A stretch of 64,000 bases of DNA from Ricordea florida. Taxonomy: Eukaryota; Cnidaria; Anthozoa; Corallimorpharia; Ricordeidae. The stretch is from NCBI GenBank assembly GCA_949710005.1, contig OX453275.1, positions 23,297,691 through 23,361,690 on the forward strand. The letters are read 5' to 3'. Within the stretch, counting starts at the first letter, position 1; the number at the start of each line of letters is the position of its first letter. A model generated the notes under the pieces. The model did not search any database. It was given only the letters and a program-made list of their open reading frames with translations, and was not told the DNA's origin. The position numbers and the translations under genes were made by a program. Positions 55,501 to 64,000 of the stretch are shown here, piece after piece.

Positions 55501-57230
55501 GTATACTAAGGAAAATCTAAGTATGGCCATAAATCAATAAAAGTCTTTATTAAGTCAGTGCGGACATTAGAACTATGCACAGTGTCGTACGCAAAATTGG
55601 TACAAACAACGATACGCAGTTTGTCACGCTACCGCCATTTTGGATTGACAACGAGGGCAGCCGTACATCATTTGAACCTCACCAAGATGGCTGCTGAATT
55701 CTGGACGAAATCATTGAAAATTGCTCCAGAAGTTTCCCTGAAATTTTTCGTCGGTTGGGCGAGACATGAAACTAAGTTACTAAAGAAGGTTCTGATTCGT
55801 GCATACAGTAATTATTTTCGAAGAATATATTTTTGACTTTAAAAATTCGTTTAATGTTTGCACTGCATAAGTTCCCTTGTGTTCGTAGACTTTATACTAA
55901 AAGCGTAATGAAATTTTACAGTGAAATCTGTTGGAGAAAACGAGACCGTAGAGAAGGCTATAGATCTCAGAGGAAGAATGCTGAACCTTGGATGTTTCAG
56001 GTAGAATTGTGGAATCATTTGTAAAATAAACTTAACAAGAAGACGCCTGAAGGCGTTTACGCGGGATGTGTTGGTTTAAAATTGCTGACGCAGTATGTTT
56101 TTTTGCTGATTGCGCGATCATGGATATGCATGGTGCAATCCAACCTGACTTGCACGTGATTCGGAGTTACAGCCGATAAAAATCACACAATTTTTCGGGA
56201 CGGGCTCGGGATACGGGAAAGTTAAAAAACAAGGCATTTTTTTTGACTCCCAAGACGACGAAAGGAATGCGCTACCGAATTTTATACGCTGGCTGACTAC
56301 GTCATCCCGCGTAAATAGCGATAAGAATTTTCTTATCTCAAACAAACTCTAATGCAAGATGTAAGATGATTCTGCCAAATTTAACACATTGTCTGTCAGT
56401 TTGGGGAGCGATCGCAGAACCGACTGTAGGTATACTCTTCGGTCAGCGGAAATAGGGAGCTTAAGCACGCGCATTTTTGAGACGCGGACGGCAACCGGAA
56501 GTGAGCTGTTGTCTCGTTTAATTTGTCTTCACACAACCACATTTACATTGATTAGTATCTTTTCTCCATTAGAGATGATCATTATAAAAATATAGCAGAC
56601 ACCTTATGGTATGACCACGATCGCTCGGGGCAGTGTTTACGGTTGATAGTCATACTGTTCTAAATTTTGTATTTTAAGAGCTGATATATAATAAAGGCTA
56701 GCCCCTCCCGGCATGCAATGTGGTTTGTCTTACATAAACTTTTAAGGGAAATTTGATGGACGGCAGTTACAGGTGACATGAAACAACTAGTAGTGATGCA
56801 ATTTTATTCAAAGAGAAGTATAATTTCTTCTCCATTAGCCGTCTACTGCTTTAGTTGTTTTTTCCGTAAATCAGTTAAGGGCTGGCGGCTTCTCAGTGTT
56901 TTCATAACTACAGAGATGTCACGGGGATGGCTAGTATCACGGAGTGCGAGTACGGGCGCTTTCCATTCAACAAAAATTCCGGCCTGATATTTTAAAATTT
57001 CCATACATAGTTCCTTAGCTTCGCAGCCGTTCTTTGTCTCGTATCGCAACGTCCGGGTCCTCTAAGAACGGCTACGTACGAATGAGACTAAATGGAACAG
57101 TACGTTCGGGATACTTACGCTTGCAGTGATCTTGTATAGATCAGTTTTAATATCCTGTTCCATTCGTGGTCTATGAAATCGTCTAATTTAATTTGATCGA
57201 ATGTCAACTATACTAAACTATGGAATCCGC
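52589..57230. other. Intergenic, no gene recognised
   Basis: Short open frames (for example near 54207, 54666 and 55558-56024) show no domain, no consistent splice sites and no repeats I can name. I found no gene in these 4.6 kb. Confidence 0.4.
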
Positions 57231-57254
57231 AACGTTTTTTATATTTAGTTCGTC

Positions 57255-57370
57255 TAGTTTGATCGTCCGGGTGAGGGTAGTTCTGAAAAGAACTGTTGTT
57301 GGTGACTGACGTTTCGACAACCTGAGCGGAAGTCATCTTCAGAGTCAAGTGAATAGTGTTTGTCAGACGA
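57255..57370 (-). repeat. Penelope-like terminal fragment with a hammerhead-like motif (tentative)
   Basis: On the - strand, CTGAAGATGACTTCC...GGTTGTCGAAACGTCAGTC has the order and spacing of a diverged hammerhead (CUGAaGAUGA, stem, CGAAAC, GUC). The core has an insertion compared with CUGAUGA. No RT or endonuclease follows. Confidence 0.35.
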
Positions 57371-57702
57371 TGATGTTATAAGTCTGGTCTGTTAAACGTG
57401 ATTGGTCAGTTTAGCCATGATGGTATTGGCTATGTATTATATTTATCCACATTATGGTCACTTTTGATTATCGTGTGCTCCATTTTGAAAAGATATTTTC
57501 ATTGTGGCGCGATGTTGGTGCCTCGTAACATGCACCGTAGATGCATAAGTTGCTTTGTTGGAAAATCTTCATAGCCAATTTGTTTTTTTTTAAGTTCTAG
57601 AATGTGATGGTAGAGTTTGTTTGAGAAAGCTGAAATAAAAATATGTTTGTACATTTTGAGCTCTTCTTCTTTTTGTCGTCTAATTGGCCAAGTTGCCAAC
57701 AA

Positions 57703-57883
57703 TATAGAGCGTTTTCACATGACGTCACAGCAGCCATATTGGTGTTCCAAAACAATGAAACGGCGGCCATGTTGGTGTTCCAAACTAATCCTCTGGGAGT
57801 TGAACTCTTTTCTTATGTAAAAACTTTCTTTTGTTCCAAAAAATTTGCATGGCTGCTGGCCACGTGAGTGAAAACGCTCTATA
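57703..57883. mobile_element. 181-bp MITE with TATAGAGCGTTTTCAC termini
   Basis: Perfect 16-bp terminal inverted repeats (TATAGAGCGTTTTCAC and complement). An internal direct repeat contains ATATTGGTGTTCCAAA / ATGTTGGTGTTCCAAA. Flanking TA is compatible with a Tc1/mariner-type origin (inference). Frames on either strand are artefacts. Confidence 0.8.
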
Positions 57884-58781
57884 TTCTTACGCACGTTATC
57901 CAAATTTGGTTTGGTCGTGTTCAAAGGTAATGGTTTATGTTTTAACCCGGAGGTTATTGACCAACAAGAAAGGTTTTGTTTACAAATGCAAATAAATCTT
58001 CCGCAACCAAATTTTATGTCACTTATTCACTTGAGAACCAAAGTTGAATTACATTTTTTACAAAATGGTTTCAAATACAGAAAGAGTTTGCAACTCCATT
58101 TGAAGAAATGTCACTACTTGAACTAAACAAATGTCTTGAGAAATTTTTTTAGTCAGCGAGAAAACGAGACGTACGGCAAAAAAAAAAAACTCCCTCACCG
58201 CTATCCGAGCTGCGTTCATTTTGCAAGCCATTTTTTTGTGTACATTATCTCACTGTTTCAGTTTATACTAAAACTAGTATACCTATTGGTAGGGAATGCT
58301 GACGTGTAATGTATGGCGAAAGGGATTGAGATTGAAATCAGACCACTATTTGTTGTGCAGCCTCTTTTCCAGCAGTTGAAGCATGTTACGCAATGGTTTG
58401 AAATCTATGTTGCGTTCTAGATATCATGAGGGCTGCCGGTCTGCAGCAACTTTTAATTGCATGGGAAAGGGGTTGTCAGGGCTACAAATGTTTCTTCTAT
58501 CTAGTTGCCAGGATCTAATTGCTCAAAAGTGGGTTAAAACCGGTTAGTGCTTTGAATAACCGTACCGATAACTCAGTACAAGCAAAACACAGGTTAATTT
58601 TCAACAATACAATTTAGTACTGAGGTAATTCTAGGATTTTGGTAGGAAGGTATGACTGACCGACAAATGTACTCAGGAGGTGTGATAGTTGGCACTGGCT
58701 GAATGAAAAGGAATCTGAATTGGTTTTATTAGGTGACTTGAGTAAAAGAAATGCATAAAATGAAGGGGTGTGTGGAATAAG

Positions 58782-58888
58782 GCCCTAAGTGACTTTTGAT
58801 GTAATGTCAAATTCTCCTTGTGTTTCAAAGAGAATACAAGACAATTTAGAAGGAGAATCTGGCAGTTTTTTTATAAGTCACTTAGGGC
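58782..58888. repeat. 107-bp foldback repeat
   Basis: GCCCTAAGTGACTT at the left and AAGTCACTTAGGGC at the right, with inner TTCTCCTT/AAGGAGAA pairing. It lies downstream of the Helitron RPA gene and could be near the element's 3' end, but no classic CTRR end with hairpin was confirmed. Confidence 0.6.
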
Positions 58889-59341
58889 TTTTTTCCAGGC
58901 ACCGCTTCAAATGTAAATGAACATAATAAGTTAAAGTTCAACGCAACTGAATAAACTTTACTTCAAGACAAACGATTTAGCATGAACATGTGTACAAACC
59001 AATATAATCCTAACAAAGATTTAGAACTATTGTAACAGAACGATATATAAGTGATTGGCGATTAGAAATAGGGGTAGTCTCTCCACATTCTAATGGTCCA
59101 CTCGTATAAAATGAACAATAAAAACAAGAACAACAATATGTAAACTGAACATACAAGGTTATGTTAAGTAATGTCCATCTGTATTGCAGAAGCACTAGAC
59201 AAATGATTCTTTGGGGTTAAAGTTCATAATCTCTGATTGTAACCGAAACTAACGCTTTTCAAAAGTGTAATAAACATTGGCAAGTTAAGATCTGCATTGT
59301 TTCAATGTTTTGTTCAGTGTATAATGGACATGATGGACAGT

Positions 59342-61632
59342 TTAGGAGATTGCTAGAACTCGGTTGTTGTGAGTGTAGGTTATGGTTGCATTCACACTTA
59401 AAAGCATCTCTGTTAGGTCTTCTTCTGTCAGCTGGCTAAACTCTTTGTCGTGACCTGACTGTTTTTTGTAAATTGCATACAGCACTGAAAGCTTGTCATC
59501 AAAGATGGTCAGTGTTACGTCTTTTTGAACACCTGTGACAAACAGTACTTTTGCAAAAGCTCTTTTTTTGCACTTTGTTTTTAGTTTTGCCATGCCACAA
59601 TTGGAACACCTAATTATCTTGCCGCTATCATTCGAAGGCAAGGAGGAATTGCATTTGGTACAGGAGAGATAAGTGGTGAGCCTTTCGACTGCTTCAGCTG
59701 GGCATGTGACTGTGTTCTGAGAGTTGTCGTTTGTGATTGCACCTTTTCTATGTACTTGAGTAGTTGACGATTCGATAGATGTCTGCTTATTAAGTGTTAT
59801 GTACTTCTGTTGTTGGTAGCTCTTGACAATTGCTTACAGAACTTGTAGGTGTTTCCTGACTGTATTCTTTTAGTGTCTTCTTCCCAAAGCACTAATCTCA
59901 TGGATCCTGTTTCGTCAGTGAGTGTGCATTCTTGTTTCGTCAAAGTCTTGCCATTTGATGTTATGGTGGTTGGAAGTTCAATTTGTGTGACTCGCCCAGT
60001 GATGTTTACTTTGCTTTTAGCATTCTCATTTGCCATAATTTCTTGTATGCTGTGTGTGGACTCCGTGTCTTCCTGCTCTTCTTTTGTGATCTTGGTGAAG
60101 TCGAATATGATTTCAGTTTTATTAGGGTCTGATAGTTTGGTTCTTTTATTGATGTGCAGTTCGTCTTGATCGGTGTATCTGTTGCGTTTTATGTTATAGT
60201 TACTTATTTTGATAGGTGATGTGGATTCTAACTTGGACTTCATGGAGGAATGTTTATCTGGCGAAAAACACACAGCCCTCATTGATTTGTCTTTTAGTTG
60301 AAGAGTGACATCGAAATAGTCGTTGTTTGCTTGGCTCCTCTTCATGGGGGACAAATTATGCAGATAGCAAATCAAAGGTGAATCTAGAAAAGAAAAATAA
60401 GAAAAGAACGATTGTAATGTCTAGGATATTGTTTAAAGTTGACTCATATTGCAGTAGGCACCTTTAGAATAACAAGTTGCTGTCCGTAATAGCAAGAATC
60501 TGCATTATCAGGAGAATCTTATAGTCATTCCATAATATGAAAATTCCAGTTGCCAACTGTTTAAAGAGGAAAAATTTATTCTACCTGTATGTTCAACTTA
60601 TTTCAGTTCTTTGGCTTTACTACTTACTTTCTTCTTGTTTAGTAGGAGTGTGAATGAGGGTGCTGTGATCAGCGTGGCTGCTGGGAGGTGTTTGTGAGGA
60701 ACTAGCCACAGCTTCATCTGATAAGTCTTGAGGGTTTGAGGAACCAGCCACAGCTTCATCTGATAAGTCTTGAGGGTTTGAGGAACCAGCCATAGCTTCA
60801 TCTGATAAGTCTTGAGGGTTTGAGGAACCAGCGACAGCTTCATCTGATAAGTCTTGAGGGTTGATAATTGATGGATTGTTATCTGATGATGCAAAATAAT
60901 ACTTTTAACATCATTTAACGCATTCAGTAAATGTGAAGTGTATGTCACTAATAAAGCATTTCCTTATACACTGCTTTTACCATATTAAATTTTTATGGTT
61001 ATTAATATTCATGTTTCATTCAACTACAGTGAAGGCGACAACGTCGGGGATTGAAAATGGTTAACGAAGCTAGTGCTTGCAAGAAAGTGGTCTGTTTGTC
61101 GAACAGAATCACAAACACTAGAAGTTGGTCTCATAGACATAATTACAAAGGTTTTGACGTCCATTACGGTGGCAACAAATAACTTGTGGTAGTATAATAT
61201 GGCTATTTTTTAGCTTAAACAGCGCGAGATGATGTTTTGAAATACAGCTGTAGTAGCTTCTGCTTGTCACTAGTTGGTAAACCTCAAAAGTGGTTGCTAA
61301 AGGAGCTGGTCGCCCAGAAGCTCCTAAGGTTGTCACTTACGAGAGCTTTTCATTACAAAGTTTAAGTGACAATTCACACTGCAATTCAAATTGTTGGTCG
61401 TTATCAGAGTAGGTCACTCATAGAGCTTCTACTGTACCAGTATGTTATTTTGTTGTACTTACTTTTCATTTGTGTGGTGGGCATGTGTTGTTTCTGAATT
61501 GAAGCAGCTGCAGCTTCTGGTAGAAAATAAAAATGGTTGCTTATTTACTGTAAGATAGGAATACAGAAAAAGGACGTATAGTTGTAGTACATGTTTGTTT
61601 TATTACTTACTTGATTTTGATCTTTTACTCAT
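59342..61632 (-). CDS. Helitron-associated RPA70-like single-strand DNA-binding protein, spliced, with one apparent frameshift
   Basis: Exons in gene order: 61611-61632 (starts MSKRSKS), 61463-61516, 60628-60882, and 60383 down to 59342. All three introns have GT-AG ends and are phase 1. Exon 3 carries four 14-residue repeats NPQDLSDEAVAGSS. The last exon encodes an OB fold (SKVNITGRVTQIELP, TLTDETGSMRLVLWEEDT, TYKF). Near 59832 the frame breaks: the OB fold resumes in another frame with SYQQQKYITLNK and continues to a C-terminal OB/zinc-ribbon domain (CTKC...CSNC, 59342-59700). One missing base explains this, so it is either a pseudogenising change or a sequence error. RPA-like genes are known passengers of Helitrons, and this one starts 77 bp after the helicase stop on the same strand. 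Confidence 0.72.
60695..60862 (-). repeat. 42-bp tandem repeat, 4 copies, inside exon 3 of the RPA-like gene
   Basis: Units contain AGCCACAGCTTCATCTGATA and AGTCTTGAGGGTT. In the spliced frame they encode NPQDLSDEAVAGSS with only Val/Met and Gly/Ser changes; another frame also stays open (LKTYQMKLWLVPQT) but does not match the splice phases. Confidence 0.85.
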
Positions 61633-61708
61633 TCTGTAGCAACCCTAGTGAGGTAAAACATAGTAAACATAAGAAACCAATAATCAACCTAAGTGCATTT
61701 TGGTCATA

Positions 61709-64000
61709 TCAAACAATTTTAGAGTAGTTTAAAACTGTTTTGTCAGACAATTGTTTAAGCCTTTGTTCTTCTTTCAGCCTATATTTCAACAATTCTGAAT
61801 TCTTGATTTTCTGTAGTCTCTCAAATGTCATAGGCTCAATGACTAATGAAGAGATGTTGCGTACTCTACTTATGGCAACATATGTAATTCCTAATGTGGT
61901 TTCTTTTTTGCCAATATCAACCCAAGCTTTATTCAAAGTCATACCCTGACTTTTATGAATTGTCAACGCCCAAGCAAGTGTTAAAGGTAGCTGTTGCCGT
62001 TCATGCACTACATTGCCACATTGAACTGTGGCTGTTATAGGTGGAATAGGAACACATGAAGGCTTATTATCTGTAAAAGATGGACCTGAGAATGAGTCAA
62101 ATTTCACTATAACTGCAAGAGGCAATGATGGAGGCTGTGTATTGGGCTCGTAGATAATATCTGCAACTGATCCTGTTGAACCATTGCAAAGACCAACTGA
62201 TGGCCAGAGGTTCATTGTAAGCATGACTCTTGCACCCTTTGCCACGAGTAGTTTTGGTTGCAAACCAAGCATCTGTTGGGCACTGATGTTCTTTCCCTCA
62301 GCACTAGAATGTTTAGCAAATATTTCTGCTGTAGGTTGTTTTAGTTCTAGCAAACGATAGTAATTATATTTTGCTACCTCATCGTTGCTGTAATATAATC
62401 GTGTTACATCTTCAAAGCATTTAATATTTTCAACTTGTGAAGGTTGTCTTGCTAACAACTGTTTCCAATCATGTTCTGTAGTCTCACCATTCCTTAACCT
62501 TGTCAACAATTGTTTGAATAATACTTGATCAAGTTCTGACCCAAGCACTCTTTGATTTACTTTCAGAATTACAACTTTATCAAACATTTGATAGGCACAA
62601 TAGCCCTGTTCTGCAATTTCGCTTGCTGGTTTAGAATGGTATAAAGGCTTATCTCCCACTGGAGGTAATTGAGCAGGATCTCCTAAGAAAATAACAGACT
62701 TTCCACCAAACAGTACTTCATGCAGACCAGTTGCCTGTCTGCATCGTCTATCAATCCACCCTAGAGATGCTTGACCAAGCATAGAATATTCATCTATAAT
62801 TATATAATCTACTTGTGTCAGTCTTTCCTGTATTGTTATCAATGCTTGACCTGGTAAGTCTTTTTCTAACATGTGGGTGACAGGCAATCGTAGAAAAGAA
62901 TGGATGGTTATTCCATTTATAGCATAAGCAGCTTTTCCTGTTGTTGCAGTTACTTTGCATTTATCTTTGAGGTGGGTGCATAGTGCATATATTAAATAGC
63001 TTTTACCAGTTCCAGCCTCCCCATTAATAATCAAATGTAGTGGTTTCTCTTGCATTGTGTGAGTTGTAACAATTTCATAAGCTAGTCTCTGTGCATCACT
63101 GAATGATTCTGTATTGATTGAAAATGTTTGTTTCCTTGGAAGAAAGTTTTCTTTTTTTGCTGTGATCCAACTTGGCATTTCCCCAATTTGCTGGTCTGTG
63201 TATTTAACAGCATCACAATGCCAATCATGGGAATTAACAATTGAAGATGAAGCATTGGTTAGAGCATTAGTGTGGAATGACGCAAGTATCATCCACTCTT
63301 CTTGAGATGTTTCATCTTCTACAACTGCGACATCGTCTGTATTATCTATCTCAGCATTCTGCATTGCATCATGCAACTTTTCTTCCCAATTTGGAACATG
63401 CAATACAGCTTCTGGTGAACTCAAATATTCATGCCATGCATTTATGTAAGTCTGATCAGAAGGTTCTTCACTGTTCCAAGCATTATTTGGGTTATTTGTC
63501 CATGGTTTATATTTTAATAATTGATATTTGCAAAATAAACTGTAAAATTTACCTTTGGGATTTGGAGAATAGTGTGGAAATACTCGAGGTACTATGAGTG
63601 AAGACTGGTTGACTAGTTTGCCTTTTACTAAAGTATATTTTTCAATAAATTCTACAAGACTCATCTTTTTTATATCTGGAAAATCTTTAACATATCGCAG
63701 ACGTTTTGCATAAAGATCAAGTACTGAATCCTTAGTACAAGGAGCTGATGCATTGTGTTGATTGGGGTTTATTCTACGAGAGCCATACAGACTGACAGGA
63801 CGGACATTAAAGGTTGTGCTATATAATTTCAGGGATAACAGTAAGTGCGCAGTTTCTTGTGCATTGAAATCTCTTTGTCCAAGTGTTCTCATTGCAATTT
63901 TTTCATAGTTTTTTTGTGCATCTGACTTATTATCTGTATTTTTCAATACAATGTCAAACGTTTCAGCAAGCACTGGTGATTTAGGTTCACCTTTTGCAGC
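61709..64000 (-). CDS. Helitron Rep/helicase, C-terminal helicase part (continues past the window edge)
   Basis: The frame is open from 64000, so the Rep (HUH nuclease) half lies outside. The visible part begins AAKGEPKSP, the usual bridge between Rep and helicase. It has an SF1 PIF1-type helicase: Walker A GEAGTGKSYL (about residue 325 of the visible protein), motif Ia TATTGKAAYAI, Walker B IIIDEYSML, motif III FLGDPAQLPPVGD, NQRV, and late motifs LTLAWALTIHKSQGMTLNKAWVD and TYVAISRV. The upstream NAQETAHLLLSLKLYSTTFN block is typical of Helitron helicases and absent from cellular PIF1. About 764 codons are present with no stop, so this copy may be fairly young. A 5' start at the GTG near 63973 is not real. 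Confidence 0.9.
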   Translation of the reverse strand, partial: AAKGEPKSPVLAETFDIVLKNTDNKSDAQKNYEKIAMRTLGQRDFNAQETAHLLLSLKLYSTTFNVRPVSLYGSRRINPNQHNASAPCTKDSVLDLYAKRLRYVKDFPDIKKMSLVEFIEKYTLVKGKLVNQSSLIVPRVFPHYSPNPKGKFYSLFCKYQLLKYKPWTNNPNNAWNSEEPSDQTYINAWHEYLSSPEAVLHVPNWEEKLHDAMQNAEIDNTDDVAVVEDETSQEEWMILASFHTNALTNASSSIVNSHDWHCDAVKYTDQQIGEMPSWITAKKENFLPRKQTFSINTESFSDAQRLAYEIVTTHTMQEKPLHLIINGEAGTGKSYLIYALCTHLKDKCKVTATTGKAAYAINGITIHSFLRLPVTHMLEKDLPGQALITIQERLTQVDYIIIDEYSMLGQASLGWIDRRCRQATGLHEVLFGGKSVIFLGDPAQLPPVGDKPLYHSKPASEIAEQGYCAYQMFDKVVILKVNQRVLGSELDQVLFKQLLTRLRNGETTEHDWKQLLARQPSQVENIKCFEDVTRLYYSNDEVAKYNYYRLLELKQPTAEIFAKHSSAEGKNISAQQMLGLQPKLLVAKGARVMLTMNLWPSVGLCNGSTGSVADIIYEPNTQPPSLPLAVIVKFDSFSGPSFTDNKPSCVPIPPITATVQCGNVVHERQQLPLTLAWALTIHKSQGMTLNKAWVDIGKKETTLGITYVAISRVRNISSLVIEPMTFERLQKIKNSELLKYRLKEEQRLKQLSDKTVLNYSKIV

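Noticed and set aside
59807..59837. A 31-bp intron in the RPA-like gene
   Set aside because: It has GT and AG ends but is far too short for animal splicing, and removing it would delete conserved OB-fold residues.
60598..60948. Frame with LKTYQMKLWLVPQT repeats on the - strand
   Set aside because: The same 42-bp DNA repeat read in the wrong frame. The spliced RPA-like gene uses the frame encoding NPQDLSDEAVAGSS, which agrees with all three intron phases.
63971..63973. GTG as start of the helicase protein
   Set aside because: The frame is open to the window edge and the upstream residues fit the Rep-helicase bridge, so the protein starts outside.

Overview
The window looks like an intron-rich, repeat-dense invertebrate nuclear genome, most likely an anthozoan cnidarian (a stony coral or relative). 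This is an inference from the gene types, the short exons with GT-AG introns, and the mix of BEL/Pao, Penelope-like, Helitron and many small inverted-repeat elements. There is no prokaryotic organisation and no CRISPR array.

Three host genes can be assembled exon by exon. (1) A complete mu-crystallin/ketimine reductase gene (CRYM) lies on the + strand from 3717 to 24973, with 8 exons and 320 codons; its introns hold most of the repeats in the left third. (2) Dermatopontin-like gene 1 lies on the - strand (31664-40935), with 3 exons and 261 codons. It has a signal peptide and an unusual basic plus proline-rich insertion, and its first intron holds a young full-length BEL/Pao retrotransposon. 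(3) Dermatopontin-like gene 2 lies on the - strand (49440-51862), with 3 exons and 190 codons of ordinary family layout. The two dermatopontin genes share intron positions and phases, so they are tandem paralogues encoding secreted matrix-type proteins.

Mobile DNA by region: a 1.26 kb inverted-repeat element (1681-2937); nested terminal-inverted-repeat elements filling CRYM intron 4 (7904-13259 and 9187-13027) with a few candidate exons inside; a 5'-truncated Penelope-like element joined to an inverted copy of its own 3' end, each arm with a hammerhead ribozyme (15751-17744); a decayed, internally deleted BEL/Pao copy on the - strand (about 19.39-23.34 kb); a further intact-looking hammerhead ribozyme at 26.9 kb and a mutated one at 29.1 kb; an intact BEL/Pao element (33516-39471, 279-bp LTRs, 5-bp target duplication); a LINE reverse transcriptase scrap at 50 kb; and, at the right edge, the helicase half of a Helitron Rep/helicase followed on the same strand by a spliced RPA-like gene with one apparent frameshift.

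The remaining intergenic DNA (roughly 25-31.6, 41-49.4 and 52-58.7 kb) holds MITE-like palindromes, microsatellites, one minisatellite and dispersed repeats. I see no convincing further host gene there, apart from two orphan exon candidates near 43.1 and 45.4 kb. I did not find a clearly new biological system. The most unusual signals are the paired hammerhead ribozymes of the inverted Penelope-like element, the hammerhead-bearing repeat at 26.9 kb, the modified dermatopontin N-terminus, and the spliced Helitron RPA gene.
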